Assembly: GCA_013811715.1 (NCBI GenBank) | Contig: JACCUS010000324.1 | Location: 1-13,990, forward strand | Origin: Nocardioidaceae bacterium | GTDB lineage: Bacteria > Actinomycetota > Actinomycetes > Propionibacteriales > Nocardioidaceae | DNA: 13,990 nt | Direction: 5' to 3' | Notes under the pieces: model-generated | What the model saw: the letters and a program-made list of their open reading frames with translations, nothing else | What the model was told of the DNA's origin: nothing | Databases searched by the model: none | Position numbers and translations under genes: made by a program | Shown here: positions 6,584 to 13,014 of the stretch, in pieces | Layout of the letters: every line of letters begins with the position of its first letter | Numbering within the stretch: the stretch's first letter is position 1

Positions 6584-6649
6584 CGATCGCCGCAACCTCT
6601 CGCGCGTGCGTTCGGGACCTCTCGCGGGTGCGTTCGGGACCTCTCGCGG
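6584..6649 (+). repeat. 22-bp tandem repeat array C (three units)
   Basis: Units at 6584-6605 (degenerate), 6606-6627 and 6628-6649; the last two are identical, reading GTGCGT then TCGGGACCTCTCGCGG. The orientation is the same as array B. It fills the 85-bp convergent gap between the ilvA stop (6577) and the greA stop (6663). The internal dyad is weaker here than in arrays A and B. A role in ending transcription from both sides is possible but unproven. Confidence 0.8.
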
Positions 6650-6662
6650 GTGGGCGGCGGGA

Positions 6663-7172
6663 CTAGGCGACGAAGGGCTTGGCGTCGACGACTTCGACGG
6701 TGACGGCCTTGCCGTTGGGGGCGCTGTACGTCGCGACGTCGCCGGGCCGCTTGCCGAGGATGGCCCCGCCGAGAGGCGACTGCGGCGAGTAGACCCTGAG
6801 GTCGTCGCTGTTGTCGGCAGACAGCACCTCGCGGGCGCCGAGCAAGAAGGTCTCGGTGGTCGAGTCGGAATCGAACTTCACGGTGACTTCCATCCCCGCT
6901 TCGACCACCCCGTTGTCGTCGGGGGTCTCACCCACCTGAGCGCGACTCAACATGTCCTGGAGCTGCAGGATCCGCGCCTCGGTCTTGCTCTGCTCCTCGC
7001 GGGCGGCGTGGTAGCCACCGTTTTCGCGCAGGTCGCCTTCCTCTCGGGCGTCGGCGATGCGCTGGGAGATCTCGGCGCGAGCAGGGCCCTTGAGGTGCTC
7101 CAACTCGGCGGCGAGGCGGTCGTACGCGTCTCGAGTCAACCAGACGGCGTTCTCAGCGGTGTGCTGTGTCAC
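6663..7172 (-). CDS. greA: Transcription elongation factor GreA
   Basis: A 169-residue cytoplasmic factor that enters the RNA polymerase secondary channel and stimulates cleavage of backtracked transcripts. The N-terminal coiled coil (about residues 10-80) holds IADAREEGDLRENGGYHAA, whose acidic tip (DLRENGGY) is the functional element in Gre factors. The C-terminal FKBP-like domain contains YSPQSPLGGAILGKRPGDVATY. The GTG at 7172 has AAGGAG eight bases upstream and begins VTQHTAENAVWLTRDAYD, which matches actinobacterial GreA starts; a longer reading from 7208 is not supported. It lies downstream of the DUF4307 gene on the same strand with a 135-bp gap, so it probably has its own promoter. 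The pairing with DUF4307 and mca is conserved in actinobacteria. Confidence 0.95.
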   Translation of the reverse strand: MTQHTAENAVWLTRDAYDRLAAELEHLKGPARAEISQRIADAREEGDLRENGGYHAAREEQSKTEARILQLQDMLSRAQVGETPDDNGVVEAGMEVTVKFDSDSTTETFLLGAREVLSADNSDDLRVYSPQSPLGGAILGKRPGDVATYSAPNGKAVTVEVVDAKPFVA

Positions 7173-7263
7173 GAGTACTGCTCCTTGCTTGCGGGCGCGC
7201 GAAACCACGGCGAGCCCAGGTTGGGAAAGAACGAGGCTACCAACAATCTGCCCCGCACCGACA

Positions 7264-7292
7264 ATTCTAGCCGTGAAGTCAACGGATTCACG
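7264..7292 (-). promoter_or_regulatory. Candidate greA promoter -10 with adjacent inverted repeat
   Basis: On the - strand TAGAAT (7264-7269) is close to the TATAAT consensus. Immediately upstream lies an inverted repeat, CGTGAA (7272-7277) and TTCACG (7287-7292), with nine bases between the arms. The repeat could be an operator for greA or a weak stem ending the DUF4307 transcript; no T-run follows. TTGACT at 7277-7282 is too close to serve as the matching -35. Confidence 0.35.
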
Positions 7293-7307
7293 CGAGGTGA
7301 GACGCGC

Positions 7308-7676
7308 TCAGTGGCAGTTGCTCACGCTGACTGAGGTCGCCTCCCGATCGGTCCGCATCGACGCCGTCACGGCCACTTCGCCGGGCTTCCCGGCCGGAAT
7401 CGCCACCACGTCCTCCCCCACGATCGTGTGGTCCTCTGCCTGAGCGGTCACCGTGCATTCCGCGGCTGCCGTCCCTGAGCGGTTCACCTCGATCCCGACC
7501 TCTACCCGATGGGACGAGACGACCTCGTAGGAGGTCAGCCGACCGCTGACGTCTGGGGTGGCCTGGATCCACGCCGCCCACAGCAGCCAGGTCAAGAGAG
7601 CGGTGGCCACAACGGTGATCAGCACCATGCCGATGTAGGTACGACGGGGGGACGTGCCGCCGTACCTCTCCGCCAT
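7308..7676 (-). CDS. DUF4307 single-pass membrane protein
   Basis: A conserved actinobacterial protein of unknown function, 122 residues from the chosen start. A short charged N-terminus (MAERYGGTSPRRTY) leads into one membrane segment at about residues 15-37, and an exported beta-rich domain of about 85 residues follows, with two cysteines (AECTVTAQ and SVSNCH). The ERYG motif close to the start is typical of the family as I recall it. I chose ATG 7676 because GGGAGG lies seven bases upstream. GTG 7742, with GGAGAGGAG twelve bases upstream, would add 22 residues and is a real alternative. The gene diverges from mca and precedes greA, matching Rv1081c in M. tuberculosis. The conserved link to mca hints at an envelope role but does not define one. 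Confidence 0.8.
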   Translation of the reverse strand: MAERYGGTSPRRTYIGMVLITVVATALLTWLLWAAWIQATPDVSGRLTSYEVVSSHRVEVGIEVNRSGTAAAECTVTAQAEDHTIVGEDVVAIPAGKPGEVAVTASMRTDREATSVSVSNCH

Positions 7677-7907
7677 CGTCTGCCCTCCCACCACCGGACG
7701 AGCGGGCTGGCGGGAGTCGGCCGATCGAGTCGGGTCGGTCACGCGGGTGGTCCGCTCCTCTCCGGGGTGAGGCATCATGTGCTGTGGGCCGAATCATGTC
7801 GCGACGACTCTTCGCGCCCTGCCACCATTGTTCCTTGCACATCGACCGGACGGCACAGCCGCCGAGCTCGAGCGCCAGACAGACAGCACGAAAAGTGAGG
7901 TTTGCGA

Positions 7908-8816
7908 GTGACTGAGGGCCTGCGGCTCATGCATGTGCACGCCCACCCCGACGACGAGTCGAGCAAGGGCGCCGCGAGCACGGCGAGGTACGTCGCGGAA
8001 GGGGTCGACGTCCACGTCGCCACCTGCACCGGAGGGGAACGTGGATCGATCCTCAACCCCAACATGGACCGTCCCGACGTGCTCGCGAACATCAGCGAGG
8101 TCCGCCGACAGGAGATGGACCGCGCACGCGAGATCTTGGGGGTCCGGCAGGACTGGCTCGGCTTCGTCGACTCCGGCTGGCCCGAGGGCGACCCGCCGCC
8201 ACCGCTTCCCGAGGGCTGCTTCGCGCTGATCTCGCCGGAGCAGGCGGCGGAGCCGCTGGTGCGGCTGATCCGGGAGTTCAAGCCGCACGTCGTCACGACG
8301 TACGACGAGAACGGCGGCTACCCCCACCCCGACCACGTCATGTGCCACCTGATGACGATGCGGGCGTGGCAGGCCGCCGGCGACCCGGCCGAGTACCCCG
8401 ACGCCGGCGAGCCGTGGCAGCCGCTGAAGCTCTACTACCACCACTCGTTCCATCGCGAGCGGACCGTCGCCCTGCATGAGGCGATGCTCGGGCGCGGGCT
8501 CGAGTCGCCGTACGCCGAACGGCTGGAGGAGTGGAAGCCCGACCCGGAGCACGACCGGCGGGTGACGACCCGGGTGCCCTGCGCGGACTATTTCGCGATC
8601 CGCGACAAGGCGCTGATCGCCCACGCGACGCAGATCGACCCGGAGGGTCACTGGTTCTCGGTGCCGCTGGAGGTCCACCAGCAGGCATGGCCGACCGAGG
8701 ACTACGAGCTGGTCGAGTCGGTGCTGCCCGCCCCGTTGCCCGAGGATGACCTGTTCGCGGGGATCCGCGACCTGGCCGCGGGCTATGACGGGCGGCGCGA
8801 GAGCATAGGGATATGA
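7908..8816 (+). CDS. mca: Mycothiol S-conjugate amidase Mca
   Basis: A 302-residue zinc amidase of the LmbE/PIG-L fold. It hydrolyses mycothiol S-conjugates of electrophiles to a mercapturic acid, which is exported, and glucosaminyl-inositol, which is recycled. The metal site is HAHPDDE (His13, Asp16) plus HPDH, with His143 as third ligand. DESSKGA with Lys20 is the Mca form, whereas the related deacetylase MshB has a different residue there. TGGERGSILNP and YDENGGYPHPDH are strongly conserved. GTG 7908 was chosen over TTG 7902: GTGAGG lies seven bases upstream and VTEGLRLMHVHAHPDD aligns with known Mca starts. The stop overlaps the next start in ATGA, so translation is coupled. It implies that the host makes mycothiol. 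Confidence 0.95.
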   Translation: MTEGLRLMHVHAHPDDESSKGAASTARYVAEGVDVHVATCTGGERGSILNPNMDRPDVLANISEVRRQEMDRAREILGVRQDWLGFVDSGWPEGDPPPPLPEGCFALISPEQAAEPLVRLIREFKPHVVTTYDENGGYPHPDHVMCHLMTMRAWQAAGDPAEYPDAGEPWQPLKLYYHHSFHRERTVALHEAMLGRGLESPYAERLEEWKPDPEHDRRVTTRVPCADYFAIRDKALIAHATQIDPEGHWFSVPLEVHQQAWPTEDYELVESVLPAPLPEDDLFAGIRDLAAGYDGRRESIGI

Positions 8817-9055
8817 ACACGGCTCTCGTGCTGGCAGTCGCGGCTGAGGAGGTCCGGCCCGGCTGGGTCGCACTCGTCCTCATGTTGTTGTTGGGGCTCG
8901 CCACCTTCTTGTTGTGGCGCAGCATGAACCGCCAGCTACGCAAGATCGACGTGCCGACGAAGGCCGAACTTCGCGAAGCGGCCGACGTGCGCGAGGGCCG
9001 CGGGACGGGATCCGGCGCCGAAGAGGGCGAGGAGGACGGGCGATCCTCCACGTAG
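8813..9055 (+). CDS. Small single-pass membrane protein of the mca operon
   Basis: An 80-residue protein with one hydrophobic segment (about 17-36, GWVALVLMLLLGLATFLLW) followed by SMNRQLRKIDVP and an acidic, low-complexity tail. The positive charges after the segment suggest an outside-N, inside-C orientation. The RQLRKIDVP stretch is the part I recall as conserved in proteins found downstream of mca across actinobacteria (Rv1083 in M. tuberculosis). Its start overlaps the mca stop as ATGA. Function is unknown; the coupling suggests it is made in proportion to Mca. Confidence 0.8.
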   Translation: MNTALVLAVAAEEVRPGWVALVLMLLLGLATFLLWRSMNRQLRKIDVPTKAELREAADVREGRGTGSGAEEGEEDGRSST

Positions 9056-9065
9056 GGTCGAAGCC
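9053..9065 (+). promoter_or_regulatory. Leaderless-type -10 before a 33-codon ORF
   Basis: TAGGGT at 9053-9058 fits TANNNT and is seven bases before ATG 9066, the same geometry as at metB and ilvA. It overlaps the stop codon of the small membrane protein gene. It could serve the small ORF or the DUF255 gene just downstream. Confidence 0.35.
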
Positions 9066-9167
9066 ATGTCCAACCGACCCCGCGCGGAGTTGGCGACTCT
9101 GGAAGAGTCGGCGCCTTCAGCCGCCGGACGCTGGGGACGTAGCGTGGGAGTGTGGCCAACCGACTGA
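9066..9167 (+). CDS. Possible 33-residue leader ORF overlapping the DUF255 gene
   Basis: An ATG at 9066 opens 33 codons ending at TGA 9165-9167, in a different frame from the DUF255 gene whose GTG is at 9152, so the two overlap by 16 bases. The product begins MSNRPRAELATLEESAPS and has no recognised motif. Support is limited to its leaderless-type -10 and its position as an upstream ORF. It may be a regulatory leader peptide or a chance reading frame. Confidence 0.25.
   Translation: MSNRPRAELATLEESAPSAAGRWGRSVGVWPTD
9094..9110 (+). other. Perfect 7-bp hairpin upstream of the DUF255 gene
   Basis: CGACTCT (9094-9100) and AGAGTCG (9104-9110) form a perfect stem with a GGA loop. No T-run follows, so it does not look like a normal terminator. 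It lies inside the possible leader ORF and 42 bp before the DUF255 start, where it could be an operator or an RNA structure. Confidence 0.4.
9140..9151 (+). promoter_or_regulatory. Candidate leaderless -10 of the DUF255 gene
   Basis: TAGCGT at 9140-9145 fits TANNNT and lies six bases before GTG 9152. The GGGAG between them could also act as a very close ribosome site, so leaderless initiation is likely but not certain. Confidence 0.4.
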
Positions 9168-11134
9168 AGGACTCGACCAGCCCCTACCTCCTGCAGCACA
9201 AGGAGAACCCGGTCGACTGGCAGGAGTGGGGCGAGCAGGCGTTCGCCGAGGCGCGGTCCCGCGACGTGCCGGTCCTGCTGTCGGTGGGGTACGCCGCCTG
9301 CCACTGGTGCCACGTGATGGCCCACGAGTCGTTCGAGGATCAGGCCACCGCCGACGACCTCAACGCCGGCTTCGTCGCGATCAAGGTGGACCGAGAGGAG
9401 CGGCCGGACATCGACGCGGTCTACATGGAGGCCACCCAGGCGATGACCGGCCAGGGTGGCTGGCCGATGACCTGCGTCCTCACCCCGGACGGCAAGCCGT
9501 TCTTCGCCGGCACCTACTTCCCGCGGGAGCCGCGGCTCGGCATGCCGGCGTTCCGGCAGGTGCTGACCGCCGTCTCCACTGCTTGGCAGGAGCGGCGCGA
9601 GGAGGTGGACCGGATCGGCGTGGACGTGGCCGGGCACCTGCAGCAGGTCCAGCAGCTGCCTTCCGGCGGCGTGGACGACCTCGGGGCGATCGCGATGCCG
9701 GTGCTGCGGCGGACTTTTGACGAGCGCCACGCGGGCTTCGGCGCCGCGCCAAAGTTCCCGCCGTCCATGGTGTGTGAGTTCTTGCTGCGCCGCGCGGCCC
9801 GGACCGATGACGCGGAGGCGCTGCGGATGGTGGAGCGGACCCTCGAGGCGATGGCACGCGGTGGGATGTACGACCAGCTGGGCGGCGGCTTCGCCCGTTA
9901 CAGCGTCGACGAGCGCTGGGACGTGCCGCACTTCGAGAAGATGCTGTACGACAACGCCTTGCTGCTGCGGGTCTACCTGCATTGGTGGCGACAGACCGGA
10001 AACCCCACGGCCGAGCGGATCGTGCGCGGCGCCGCCGACTTCATGTTGCGCGAGCTCGCAACCCCGCAGGGCGGGTTCGCGTCGGCGCTCGACGCGGACT
10101 CCGAGGGCGAGGAGGGCACGTTCTACGTCTGGTCCCCCGATCAGCTGACAGCGACCCTGGGTCGGGAGGACGGCGCGTACGCCGTCGCCGCCTTCGGTGT
10201 CAGCCCGGCAGGGAACTTCGAAGCCGGCACATCGACCCTGCGACTCGACCAGGACCCAGTCGACTCGCGGCGTCACGACGACGTCGTCCGCCGGCTGATG
10301 GCCGAACGAGACAAGCGGGTCCGCCCGGCGCGAGATGACAAGGTGGTGGCCGCCTGGAACGGGCTGGCGATCGCGGCGCTCGCCGAAGCCGCCGTCGTCC
10401 TCGACGAGCCGCGCTACCTCTTGGCCGCCCGGTCGGCAGGGCAGCTGCTCGTCGACGTACACCTTCTAAGCGGGGCGCGGCTGAGGCGGGTCTCCCGCGA
10501 CGGCGCGGTGGGGGCGCCGGCCGGCGTGCTCGAGGACTACGCCTGTGTCGCCGACGGCCTGCTCGCCCTGTTCGGCGTCACCGGCGAGCTCCAGTGGTTC
10601 GAGATCGCGGAGCGGTTGACTGGGCAGATCGTGGAGCGGTTCGCCGACGGCCGGGGAGGCTTCTACGACACCGCAGCCGACGCGGAGGTGCTGTTGAAGC
10701 GCCCGCAAGACCCGGCCGACAACGCGTACCCATCGGGGCAGGGGATGACGGCGACGGTGTTGACCACGATGTTCGGGCTGACCGGCGACGACACGTATCG
10801 CGAGGCCGCACAAACCCTCGTCGGCAGGTTGTCGGGGCTGGCCGAGAGGGCGCCGCGGTTCGCCGGTCAGACGCTGTCGGCTGCCGAGGCGCTGTACGAC
10901 GGCCCCCGCCAGGTCGCCGTGGTGGGGCTGTCGGGCGACGACGCGCGACACCGGCTCGTCCGGGCTGCCTACCGGCTGGCGCACCCCGGCCTGGTGCTGG
11001 CCCAGGGCGACGGCGCCGAGGCGACCGTGCCACTCCTGCAGAACCGCGGACTCGTCGACGGGCAGGCGACGGCCTATGTGTGCCGGCACTTCGTGTGCGA
11101 CCTGCCGGTGACCGCACCGGAGGCGGTCCGCTGA
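9152..11134 (+). CDS. Thioredoxin-fold DUF255 protein (YyaL/SSP411 family)
   Basis: A 660-residue cytoplasmic protein, normal length for the family. The N-terminus NRLKDSTSPYLLQHKENPVDW is the family signature and fixes the GTG start at 9152. A thioredoxin-like domain (about 1-170) holds CHWCH with Cys50 and Cys53, followed by MAHESFED and KVDREERPDID. The rest is an alpha/alpha toroid resembling glycan-processing enzymes, with GGMYDQLGGGFARYSVDERWDVPHFEKMLYDNA and LDADSEGEEGTFYVW recognisable. Despite wide distribution the biochemical function is unsettled; redox and sugar-isomerase-like roles have been suggested. It corresponds to Rv1084 in the conserved order after mca. The final residues (CRHFVCDLPV) include two more cysteines. 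Confidence 0.9.
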   Translation: MANRLKDSTSPYLLQHKENPVDWQEWGEQAFAEARSRDVPVLLSVGYAACHWCHVMAHESFEDQATADDLNAGFVAIKVDREERPDIDAVYMEATQAMTGQGGWPMTCVLTPDGKPFFAGTYFPREPRLGMPAFRQVLTAVSTAWQERREEVDRIGVDVAGHLQQVQQLPSGGVDDLGAIAMPVLRRTFDERHAGFGAAPKFPPSMVCEFLLRRAARTDDAEALRMVERTLEAMARGGMYDQLGGGFARYSVDERWDVPHFEKMLYDNALLLRVYLHWWRQTGNPTAERIVRGAADFMLRELATPQGGFASALDADSEGEEGTFYVWSPDQLTATLGREDGAYAVAAFGVSPAGNFEAGTSTLRLDQDPVDSRRHDDVVRRLMAERDKRVRPARDDKVVAAWNGLAIAALAEAAVVLDEPRYLLAARSAGQLLVDVHLLSGARLRRVSRDGAVGAPAGVLEDYACVADGLLALFGVTGELQWFEIAERLTGQIVERFADGRGGFYDTAADAEVLLKRPQDPADNAYPSGQGMTATVLTTMFGLTGDDTYREAAQTLVGRLSGLAERAPRFAGQTLSAAEALYDGPRQVAVVGLSGDDARHRLVRAAYRLAHPGLVLAQGDGAEATVPLLQNRGLVDGQATAYVCRHFVCDLPVTAPEAVR

Positions 11135-11198
11135 CGCCGGCATCGAGCATTCTCGGCGGCGGTGCCCCGTCGGGGACGGCCAGGACGGATCCGTCAGC
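11130..11198. terminator. Possible bidirectional terminator region between convergent genes
   Basis: GCTGACG (11130-11136) and CGTCAGC (11192-11198) form a 7-bp inverted repeat that encloses the 59-bp gap and overlaps both stop codons. Inside lies a short CCCC-GTC-GGGG hairpin (11165-11175). There are no T-runs, so any termination would be of the GC-only type. Weak evidence. Confidence 0.25.
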
Positions 11199-11871
11199 GC
11201 TGGGAGTAGACGATCATCGACACGCCGACGTAGTGGACGGTGAACGCGGCGATGGTGCAGGAGTGGAACACCTCGTGGAAGCCGAACCAGCGGGGGATCG
11301 GGTTGGGCCGCTTCAGGCCGTAGGCCACCGCGCCGAGCGAGTACAACCCGCCGCCCACGATGATCAAAGTGAGTACGGCGGGGCCCGCCGCCGCCGCGAA
11401 GTCGCCCAGCCAGAACACGGCCGCCCACCCCAGCGCGAGGTAGACAGGCAGGTAGAGCCATCGTGGCGCTCCGACCCAGAACACCCTGAACGCGATCCCG
11501 ATCAGCGCGCCGCCCCAGACCAAGGCGAGCAGGATCTGGGCGTTCGCGTCGTCCAGCAGCATGATCGCGAACGGTGTGTAGGTCCCCGCGATCAGCAAGA
11601 AGATGTTGGAGTGGTCCAGCCGCCGGAGCACCGCATGCCATCTCGGCCCCCAGTGGCCGCGGTGGAACAGCGCTGAGCTTCCGAACAGCATTGATGCCGA
11701 CAACGCGAAGACGGCGGAAGCGATGCGGCTCGTCCCGGTCGGCGACAACGCGACCAGCACGATGCCGGCCACCACGCTGAACGGGAAAGCCCCTAAGTGC
11801 AGCCACCCACGCAGGTGCGGCTTGATCTCCCGGGCGGCGACCTTGAGCCGCACCGTCGCCTGGCTGATCAT
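11194..11871 (-). CDS. PAQR/hemolysin III family integral membrane protein
   Basis: A 225-residue protein with about seven hydrophobic segments after a short cytoplasmic N-terminus. The CREST-superfamily metal-site pattern is complete: Ser66-x3-His70 (SALFH), Asp86 (RRLDHSNIF) and His199-x3-His203 (FHEVFHS). Bacterial members are named after a Bacillus cereus hemolysin, but most are probably membrane hydrolases or lipid-homeostasis proteins and not toxins. ATG 11871 is preceded on its strand by TAACGT seven bases away, so a leaderless transcript is likely. It diverges from the cis-prenyl transferase gene, as in the Rv1085c-Rv1086 pair of M. tuberculosis. Confidence 0.9.
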   Translation of the reverse strand: MISQATVRLKVAAREIKPHLRGWLHLGAFPFSVVAGIVLVALSPTGTSRIASAVFALSASMLFGSSALFHRGHWGPRWHAVLRRLDHSNIFLLIAGTYTPFAIMLLDDANAQILLALVWGGALIGIAFRVFWVGAPRWLYLPVYLALGWAAVFWLGDFAAAAGPAVLTLIIVGGGLYSLGAVAYGLKRPNPIPRWFGFHEVFHSCTIAAFTVHYVGVSMIVYSQR

Positions 11872-11884
11872 GGGGTCAACGTTA
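11872..11884 (-). promoter_or_regulatory. Candidate leaderless -10 of the PAQR gene
   Basis: On the - strand TAACGT (11879-11884) fits TANNNT and is seven bases before the ATG at 11871. TTGGCC (11902-11907) lies 17 bases further upstream and could serve as the -35; it is part of a palindrome in the divergent gap. Confidence 0.45.
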
Positions 11885-11900
11885 GACGGCGAACCTGAGA

Positions 11901-11918
11901 CTTGGCCAAGGTAACCTT
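11901..11918. promoter_or_regulatory. Two overlapping palindromes in the PAQR/prenyl transferase gap
   Basis: CTTGGCCAAG (11901-11910) is a perfect 10-bp palindrome. AAGGTAACCTT (11908-11918) is a perfect 11-bp palindrome around a central A and shares three bases with the first. They lie over the likely -35 of the PAQR gene and 66 bp before the prenyl transferase start, a good position for an operator controlling both. I do not recognise the regulator. Confidence 0.4.
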
Positions 11919-11983
11919 CCGTGTACGACGTGATCCGCTGACCGCTGCGTCGGTGGATCCGGATTCGACGAGAGGTGCTGTCA

Positions 11984-12748
11984 GTGGCGTCGGTGTGGTC
12001 GGTCGTCTACGACCTCTACGAGCGACGGCTGTTGCGGAACCTCTCCCCGGACAAGCTCCCCGGTCACATCGGCGTGATGTGCGACGGCAACCGGCGGTGG
12101 GCCAGGGCATTCGGCGGGGAGGCGGCCGGGGGCTACCTCGCCGGCGCCGACAAGATCGAGGAGTTCCTCGGCTGGTGCGACCAGCTGCACGTCAAGGTCG
12201 TCACGCTGTGGCTGCTCTCCACCGACAACCTGGCCCGACCGGCGGCGGAGGTCGGGCCGCTGCTGCGCGTCATCGAAGACCTCGTCGACGATCTCGCGGC
12301 GACGAGCCGGTGGCGCATCCATCCGGTCGGGGCGCTCGACCTGCTGCCGTCCGTCACCGCGCAGCGGCTCAAGGCCGCCGTCGACCGCACCGACGACATC
12401 GACGGGATGACGGTCAACATCGCGGTCGCGTACGGCGGTCGGCGCGAGCTAGCCGACGCGGTCCGCTCGCTGCTGCACGAGCACGCAGCCGAGGGTACGA
12501 CGATCGAGGAGCTGGCCGAGCTCATCGACGTCGAGCACATCGCCGACCACCTCTACACCCGCGGCCAGCCCGACCCCGATCTGGTGATCCGCACGTCGGG
12601 CGAGCAACGCATGTCGGGCTTCTTGCTCTGGCAGAGCGTGCACAGCGAGTTCTACTTCTGTGAGGCGATGTGGCCGGACTTCCGGCGTACCGACTTCCTG
12701 CGGGCGATCCGCGCCTACGCCGCCAGAGAACGTCGCTTCGGTGCCTGA
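11984..12748 (+). CDS. uppS: Cis-prenyl transferase, Rv1086-like (short-chain Z-isoprenyl diphosphate synthase)
   Basis: A 254-residue enzyme that adds isopentenyl diphosphate in cis to allylic diphosphates. HIGVMCDGNRRWAR (28-41) holds the catalytic Asp34 and the diphosphate-binding residues, LWLLSTDNL (75-83) lines the substrate site, and PDPDLVIRTSGEQRMSGFLLWQ is the conserved C-terminal signature. The N-terminal VYDLYERRLLRNL and the WCDQLHVKVVTLWLLSTDNL stretch resemble Rv1086, which makes Z,E-farnesyl diphosphate, more than the long-chain decaprenyl enzyme; this is from memory. Generic annotation would be UppS. I chose GTG 11984, with GAGAGG eight bases upstream; GTG 11975 would add three residues. 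The product probably feeds polyprenyl phosphate carriers for the envelope. Confidence 0.9.
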   Translation: MASVWSVVYDLYERRLLRNLSPDKLPGHIGVMCDGNRRWARAFGGEAAGGYLAGADKIEEFLGWCDQLHVKVVTLWLLSTDNLARPAAEVGPLLRVIEDLVDDLAATSRWRIHPVGALDLLPSVTAQRLKAAVDRTDDIDGMTVNIAVAYGGRRELADAVRSLLHEHAAEGTTIEELAELIDVEHIADHLYTRGQPDPDLVIRTSGEQRMSGFLLWQSVHSEFYFCEAMWPDFRRTDFLRAIRAYAARERRFGA

Positions 12749-12784
12749 GGCGCCCGGTCGACCAGCCGAGCGCCACGTTTCCTT
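12749..12784 (+). terminator. Probable terminator after the prenyl transferase gene
   Basis: GGCGC (12749-12753) pairs with GCGCC (12770-12774). After one mismatch, three more pairs (CGG/CCG) close an 8-base loop. The stem is followed by ACGTTTCCTTATCT, the most T-rich stretch nearby. It begins directly after the stop codon, so it plausibly separates this gene from phoH. Confidence 0.45.
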
Positions 12785-12849
12785 ATCTGGCAACCCGCAT
12801 CGACGTGGCGGCGTGTCGGCATGAGGTGGGCCAGCGGGTCGTCGTACCG

Positions 12850-12985
12850 TCGGACCTGACGGCAGGTAGCCAGGCCTGACGTCCCGGGAGGCCCAACGTG
12901 CACCACTCCACAGGGCAGGCATCGTGTCCTTGGGCAGCAAAGTCCCGGTCCGACTCAAACTAAGGAGCCAGGGCCGGGCGGGCGA
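12850..12985 (+). ncRNA. Structured phoH leader, possible GEMM-like riboswitch
   Basis: This 5' leader is rich in potential stems. CACAGGGCA (12909-12917), GGGCAGCAAAG (12932-12942), then CCGGTCC and AAGGAGCCAGG occur in the order and approximate spacing of the c-di-GMP-I (GEMM) consensus, which has ACAGGGCA, GGACGCAAAGCC, GG-CU and TAGCC-GG elements. GGGC (12913-12916) can pair with GTCC (12942-12945) as in the GEMM P1 stem. CCCGGTCC (12944-12951) can also pair fully with GGGCCGGG (12971-12978), an alternative that overlaps the first. A GNRA tetraloop, usual in GEMM, is not evident. The leader ends about 30 bases before the phoH start. Reading it as a cis-regulatory RNA is reasonable; the ligand class is tentative. 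Confidence 0.3.
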
Positions 12986-13014
12986 TGCGCGTGCGGCCCG
13001 CGAGGGGACATCAC

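Noticed and set aside
4189..6649. CRISPR interpretation of the 22-bp arrays
   Set aside because: Units are strictly contiguous with no unique spacers, and no cas genes are present.
7277..7282. TTGACT as -35 of greA
   Set aside because: Only seven bases separate it from the TAGAAT -10, far short of the usual 16-19.
8936..10462. 508-codon - strand frame opposite the DUF255 gene
   Set aside because: Antisense to conserved DUF255 coding sequence; its composition is that of a shadow frame.
12821..12859. 12-codon ORF in the phoH leader as a leader peptide
   Set aside because: No ribosome site, no run of regulatory codons and no leaderless-type -10 at the right distance; such short frames arise by chance.
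12985..13014. Upstream ATG for phoH
   Set aside because: It is in frame but has no ribosome site; GTG 13015 has AGGGGA at six bases.
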